NCBI GenBank assembly: GCA_022361535.1
Contig: JAKSAU010000298.1
Coordinates: 1 to 9,670, forward strand
From: Desulfobacterales bacterium
Lineage (GTDB): Bacteria; Desulfobacterota; Desulfobacteria; Desulfobacterales; Desulfobacteraceae
DNA length: 9,670 bases
Direction: 5' to 3'
The notes below the pieces were generated by a model. The model was not told where the DNA came from and ran no database searches. It saw only the letters and a list, made by a program, of their open reading frames with translations. The translations under genes and the position numbers were made by a program. Shown piece by piece: positions 6,801-9,670 of this stretch; within the stretch, counting starts at the first letter, position 1, and each line of letters begins with the position of its first letter.

Positions 6801-6924
6801 AGGCAATAAGGACAGGAAAAGTGCCGAATATCATTATCGAGAAGCTCTGGGTACCTACATGGAATCCTGGAACGAATATGATCTTGCCCGAGCCAGGCTG
6901 CTCAGGTTCAGGAAGACGAATTAG
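3829..6924 (+). CDS. Zinc ribbon - pseudokinase - TM - HtrA-like protease - TPR protein
   Basis: A 1031-residue membrane protein. Residues 1-25 form a zinc ribbon with C4, C7, C18 and C21. Residues about 35-285 have a Ser/Thr kinase fold: DYRVEKIIHEGRSSLVF is the glycine-loop region and SIWSLGKIFVELLT the helix-F region. Catalytic residues are gone: VTIR64 replaces VAIK, the HRD region is MPYLILDDILL (157-167), DFG is replaced by NYK (180-182) and APE by HPD (205-207). A single membrane helix lies at about 313-331 after RR311-312, so the kinase part should be cytoplasmic. Next is a trypsin/HtrA-type protease with TNRH394V, ND486FAVL and GNS563GGP, a complete triad, with a long insertion between His and Asp. 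Residues about 630-1010 are TPR-like helices; there is no PDZ domain. AAGGAGG precedes the ATG by four bases. A signalling protease is likely; substrate and signal are unknown. Confidence 0.88.
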   Translation: MKRCTSCGQILAQRITTCPACGSALVAGITSIDDYRVEKIIHEGRSSLVFRAIKAGHKKPVTIRLFTDQSGVDESVAQRLDNELKILAKLPPDLFVQHFAIRQSKTGHWYRVSEWVDADNWGSIFVSGLLNDQRRMVSLFHNIASALELLHAQDHFMPYLILDDILLPRNQTRSLAVKINYKLSRFLNARATHHGPMLQKLLECHPDIINQRAIDFRTSIWSLGKIFVELLTADHNMTRFSSRVDDIKDLHPDLAVLIKVMLSEDPDLRPQSMSTVVQTLERILETIPSAPVHKLQENRPPATTRELTWFRRVVVLLLVVILGIVAVNTFVRVFKPPDTQEGGFTKIIESHTRSIGFLMVEYWLSHKEQIIYRNKVEGTAFLVDEDGYLLTNRHVACPWLEDISLFQIKAKLSDKEIDFGHRMFLWFEGAKAFNRFQGFDQSSDLADAYYLSGAFRSDGESNLRVVGVPRGIREPGRMLHQTFKNDFAVLKVDTLPGDVMPLPLADLQSTGTIKRLSPVVIMGFPLGSRTQDERINASITRGHVRRTSKELIQVDSSIYKGNSGGPAVNSQGRVIGIASGVITDQPMDRIPLQTPLSDFGLVLPIAEPANFVESLKAGQSKWNGTLDFSLEKKLKQVMQLAADQDFEGAAQLADNLLKTSQDPALLFTAALLDFCTNDMATARERFTRLISIEGENTESRLMLYIIDWLEKENQSRELTRELFAMEWDDADEFSGYLAQVLESETLMSPNFIDYENRYEKGWRTFINALILEKHNRLAKAMDNYKEVVMTSGANDHLYFISFSRLNRLLDQKAAFAEDKSEHQANKKELWTRAGEQRAAAKEIYQNAVVLIQALESGKGSRDQKMQAFDALLDLSPGNKTIMGRAAFFHAEDSEWDKAVSFIDRHFERPVRETALGLSLGLLKGQSLKLSGKSKQSRAYLNEFQAHTKNPWYGIVIKHLLDKPREKDLVKLAANNPAKLVVLHTALGLDAEGNKDRKSAEYHYREALGTYMESWNEYDLARARLLRFRKTN

Positions 6925-8248
6925 AGGAGTTTTGTCCGGCCTTGAGTGACAACCAGGCTTCAAGGCGCTGCTTAACAGTTTTTTCATACCCTCTTTGGGT
7001 TGGAAAGTAAAACCGTTCATCTCCAAGGGATTCGGGCAGATAGGACTGCGGCACATATCCCCCTTTGAAATCATGGGCATATTGATACCCTTTACCATAC
7101 CCCATTTCCTTCATTAACCGAGTGGGTGCGTTACGGATGTGCATGGGTACAGGCTGGTATCCGTGTTTTTTTACGGCCTCTTTGACCGCTTTGTGTGCAG
7201 CATATACAGCGTTGCTTTTAGGGGCTGTGGCCAAATAGACTGCGGCCTGGAACAAAGACCCGTCTCCCTCAGGCCGGCCAAGACGTCTGAATGATGCATC
7301 TGCATTCATAGCCATGGTCAAGGCGCCCGGGTCTGCCAAACCAACATCTTCGGTTGCAAAACGGATCATGCGTCGAAGCATGTAAATCGGATCATCCCCT
7401 GAAGACAGCATCCGTTCCAGCCAGTAGATCGCTGCATCCGGGTCACTTCCCCTAAGGCTTTTGATAAAAGCAGAAATAAGGTTAAAGTGCTCTTCCCCGG
7501 ATTTATCATAGCGCAGGGCTTTTTGCTCCACAGCCGCTTCAATATCCTCTATACCGATTGATGCTTTATCCCCCCAGTGAAGAGCGGCTGTTTCCAGGTT
7601 TGTCAACGCCATGCGGGCATCGCCGTCTGCCATGACCGAAATATGCTCAAGAGCCTGGTCAGAAAAAACAGTTTCACCGATTCCAAGCCCGTACTCTTTA
7701 TCTGTCAACGCCCGTTTAAGAATTAGCAGAAGGTCATCTTTATCAAGGCTTTTGAGGGTAAACACACGGCACCTGGATACAAGGGCCGGGTTGACCTCAA
7801 ATGAAGGATTTTCAGTGGTGGCGCCGATAAGTGTGATCAACCCGTTTTCCACATGAAAAAGAAATGCATCCTGCTGGGATTTATTAAACCGGTGAATCTC
7901 GTCTACAAAGAGCAGGGTTCGTTTTTTATGAATCTTACGGTTTTCTTTTGCTTTTTCAATGATCTGCCGGACATCTTTGACCCCGGATAAAACTGCTGAA
8001 ATTTTGACACACTCGCTTTGGGTTTCATTGGCAATGATATTGGCCAAAGTGGTTTTTCCGCACCCTGGAGGCCCCCACAGGATCATTGAAAAAACCCGGT
8101 CAGAAGCAACAGCCTTTTCAAGCAAGGACCCTTTGGCTGTGATATGGTCCTGTCCCATGACTTGAGAAAGTTTTCCCGGCCGCATACGGTCGGCAAGAGG
8201 GGCATCCTTGGCCATTTCTTCTTTGGCCTGTCTGTCAAACAGATCCAT
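6908..8248 (-). CDS. rarA: Replication-associated recombination AAA+ ATPase RarA (MgsA)
   Basis: A 446-residue AAA+ ATPase of the RarA/MgsA/WRNIP1 family, which acts at stalled replication forks and is related to clamp-loader subunits. Visible motifs: an N-terminal PLADRMRPGKLSQVMGQDH; Walker A GPPGCGKTT (59-67); Walker B LLFVDEIHRF (112-121); sensor 1 GATTENPSF (142-150); an arginine finger in LVSRCRVF (R159); and sensor 2 GDARMALTNLE (209-219). The C-terminal half holds the family tetramerisation region with GSDPDAAIYWLERML and the end block YLPESLGDERFYFPT. Length is normal. The ATG shares a base with the TAA of the upstream der (TAATG), and there is no good Shine-Dalgarno sequence, so translation is probably coupled to der. 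The short Ser/Asn-rich tail overlaps the end of the convergent protease gene by 17 bases. Confidence 0.95.
   Translation of the reverse strand: MDLFDRQAKEEMAKDAPLADRMRPGKLSQVMGQDHITAKGSLLEKAVASDRVFSMILWGPPGCGKTTLANIIANETQSECVKISAVLSGVKDVRQIIEKAKENRKIHKKRTLLFVDEIHRFNKSQQDAFLFHVENGLITLIGATTENPSFEVNPALVSRCRVFTLKSLDKDDLLLILKRALTDKEYGLGIGETVFSDQALEHISVMADGDARMALTNLETAALHWGDKASIGIEDIEAAVEQKALRYDKSGEEHFNLISAFIKSLRGSDPDAAIYWLERMLSSGDDPIYMLRRMIRFATEDVGLADPGALTMAMNADASFRRLGRPEGDGSLFQAAVYLATAPKSNAVYAAHKAVKEAVKKHGYQPVPMHIRNAPTRLMKEMGYGKGYQYAHDFKGGYVPQSYLPESLGDERFYFPTQRGYEKTVKQRLEAWLSLKAGQNSSNSSS
6939..6966 (+). terminator. Possible 3' hairpin after the protease-pseudokinase gene
   Basis: GCCTTGA (6939-6945) and TCAAGGC (6960-6966) form a perfect seven-base stem with a 14-base loop, starting 15 bases after the stop codon. 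A run of six T lies 12 bases further on (6979-6984), too far for a classic terminator. The element lies inside the rarA coding end, so it may be chance. Confidence 0.22.
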
Positions 8249-9670
8249 TATTGTGAATTCTTTTTATCCCGTTCACGTTTTTTCCGGCTTTGTTCTTTAC
8301 GCTGCTTCTGTTTTTTAAGGGTTATTTTTTTCTTTTTCTTTTTAATGCGCTCAAATTCCCGGGTATTGCCTGAAAACTCGATCTTTCCTGTTTTTTCCCT
8401 GAAATAGAGTTTGATAGGTGTCAGGTTTAACGGGATCATCTGACGGAATTGATTGATAAGATAGCGTTTGTAAGAAAAATGAACTGCGTTGGGATAATTG
8501 ACAAAACAGACAAAGCAAGGCGGTTTGGTCGCCACCTGGGAGGCATAGAAGAATTTAAGCCGTCTGCCTTTATGAAGAGAGGGCTCTTCACGATAGACCG
8601 CATCTTCAATAATCCGGTTCACCATGCCGGTATTGATTCTGTGGCTGTACTCTTTGTACACCTTGGCTACTTCATCAAAAATCTTGTGGCAGCGCTGCCC
8701 GGTCTTGGCAGAAATAGTTAAGGCCGGTGCATAGGACAGGAACTTGGCCATCTGCCGCAATTCCTTTAAAAAGGCCTGCTGCCCTTTTTCTGCTTTATCC
8801 ACCAGATCCCATTTATTGAGCAAAAAGATTGCGCCGCATCCCCGCTTTTCAGCGTACCCTGCAATGGTGATATCCTGATCCGTTATCCCTTCCGAGCAAT
8901 CAACCAGGATCAATGCCACATCACAGTCATCCAAGCTGTCCAGTGATTTGAGAATGGAAAATTTTTCCAGTTTCTCTGTAACCTTGCCTTTGCGGCGGAT
9001 ACCGGCTGTATCTTTAAGTATAAATTCCCTGCCCTTATGGGTCACACTAAGTTCAATGGCATCCCGGGTTGTACCGGCCTTGTCGTTAACCACGACGCGC
9101 TTCTCACCAAATAGCCTGTTTGCAAGAGACGATTTCCCCACATTCGGACGACCGACAATGGCGATGCGTATAGGGCCGTTTTCATCGTCTTCTTCAGGCT
9201 CAGGAGCTGCTTCGGGAAGTTCTGCAGCCAAATCATCCAAAAAATCCCCGACTCCAACCCCATGCTCAGCAGAGACAGTATGAAATTGATCTATACCTAA
9301 ACTGTAAAACTCTCCGAGTTCGTCTTCCTGGCGGCGGCTTTCAATTTTATTGATCAGGTAGAAAACCTTTTTTTCCGTCCGCCGCAACAAGTCTGCAAGT
9401 TCCCTGTCATATGGGGAAAGGCCGGCACGGCCGTCCATAATAAAGACAATGATATCGGCCTGATCTACAGCCTTGAGCAGTTGATCCTTTATTTGGGAGG
9501 CAAAGTAATCATCATCCGTACTTAAAAAACCACCTGTATCGATGAGGGTAAAAGACTTATCATCCCATTGGGCATCAGCATAGTGCCTGTCCCTTGTTAC
9601 ACCCGGCATATCATCAACCAGGGCCTGGCGGGACTTTGTAATTCTATTAAATAATGTGGATTTACCCACG
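8248..9670 (-). CDS. der: Ribosome-assembly GTPase Der (EngA), 5' end outside window
   Basis: Tandem-GTPase Der, needed for late assembly of the large ribosomal subunit. The frame runs off the right edge: the last codons read VGKSTLFNRI, the second half of the first Walker A, so about ten N-terminal residues are missing and the GTG at 9669 is the Val of GRPNVGKST, not a start. Counting that Val as 1: GTPase 1 has DDMPGVTRDR (19-28), DTGG (44-47) and NKIE (107-110). An acidic linker follows (153-164). GTPase 2 has GRPNVGKSS (173-181), GTTRDAI (199-205), DTAGIRRKGKV (220-230), NKWD (285-288) and SAKTG (320-324). A KH-like domain spans about 335-425. The first GTPase G4 motif is NKIE, with Glu where Asp is usual. 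The last 34 residues are very basic (19 Lys or Arg). It is followed directly by rarA with overlapping stop and start. Confidence 0.95.
   Translation of the reverse strand, partial: VGKSTLFNRITKSRQALVDDMPGVTRDRHYADAQWDDKSFTLIDTGGFLSTDDDYFASQIKDQLLKAVDQADIIVFIMDGRAGLSPYDRELADLLRRTEKKVFYLINKIESRRQEDELGEFYSLGIDQFHTVSAEHGVGVGDFLDDLAAELPEAAPEPEEDDENGPIRIAIVGRPNVGKSSLANRLFGEKRVVVNDKAGTTRDAIELSVTHKGREFILKDTAGIRRKGKVTEKLEKFSILKSLDSLDDCDVALILVDCSEGITDQDITIAGYAEKRGCGAIFLLNKWDLVDKAEKGQQAFLKELRQMAKFLSYAPALTISAKTGQRCHKIFDEVAKVYKEYSHRINTGMVNRIIEDAVYREEPSLHKGRRLKFFYASQVATKPPCFVCFVNYPNAVHFSYKRYLINQFRQMIPLNLTPIKLYFREKTGKIEFSGNTREFERIKKKKKKITLKKQKQRKEQSRKKRERDKKNSQ

Noticed and set aside
6784..7098. 104-codon minus-strand frame across the convergent gene ends
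   Set aside because: It is out of frame with two well-supported genes and carries no recognisable motif.
8144..8407. Plus-strand frame rich in Phe and Leu opposite the der tail
   Set aside because: The composition is simply the complement of the Lys-rich Der tail codons.
8948..9283. Plus-strand Ser-rich 111-codon frame opposite der
   Set aside because: It is antisense to the conserved second GTPase domain; the Ser run mirrors the acidic linker codons.

Overview
The window looks like ordinary chromosomal DNA of a Gram-negative bacterium with moderate GC. A sulfate-reducer-type Desulfobacterota (Desulfobacterales-like) host is my best guess. That rests on the protein style: a signal peptidase I with a multi-pass N-terminus, an orphan solute-binding protein, a DegV protein, and zinc-ribbon/kinase-like/protease fusions. 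It is inference; there is no rRNA or other marker here to prove it. I see no mobile element, CRISPR array, tRNA or rRNA.

Left part, minus strand (about 50-2500): signal peptidase I (lepB); a small DUF6713-like membrane protein; and a secreted family-3 solute-binding protein with no permease or ATPase beside it. The solute-binding protein has a good promoter candidate, TTGACA-N17-TGCAAT, whose -10 and start region are overlaid by tandem 13-bp TTTGCAARGC-type repeats. That promoter position also rules out the longer upstream start for this gene.

Middle part, plus strand (about 2500-6924): a divergent intergenic region of about 470 bases with inverted repeats around a TTGACA box; a DegV-family fatty-acid-binding protein; then a 1031-residue membrane protein with its own promoter candidate and a strong ribosome binding site. 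This large protein is the most interesting object in the window. It has an N-terminal four-cysteine zinc ribbon, a protein-kinase fold that has lost the catalytic lysine, the HRD aspartate and the DFG aspartate (a pseudokinase), a single membrane span, an HtrA/trypsin-like serine protease with an intact His-Asp-Ser triad, and about 400 residues of TPR-like helical repeats. Its layout suggests a cytoplasmic pseudokinase sensor joined across the membrane to a periplasmic protease.

Right part, minus strand (6908-9670): der (EngA, ribosome-assembly GTPase, 5' end cut off by the window) followed by rarA/mgsA (replication-associated AAA+ ATPase). The two overlap at a TAATG junction, so they are probably translationally coupled. 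rarA converges on the large protease gene with a 17-base overlap of the coding ends.
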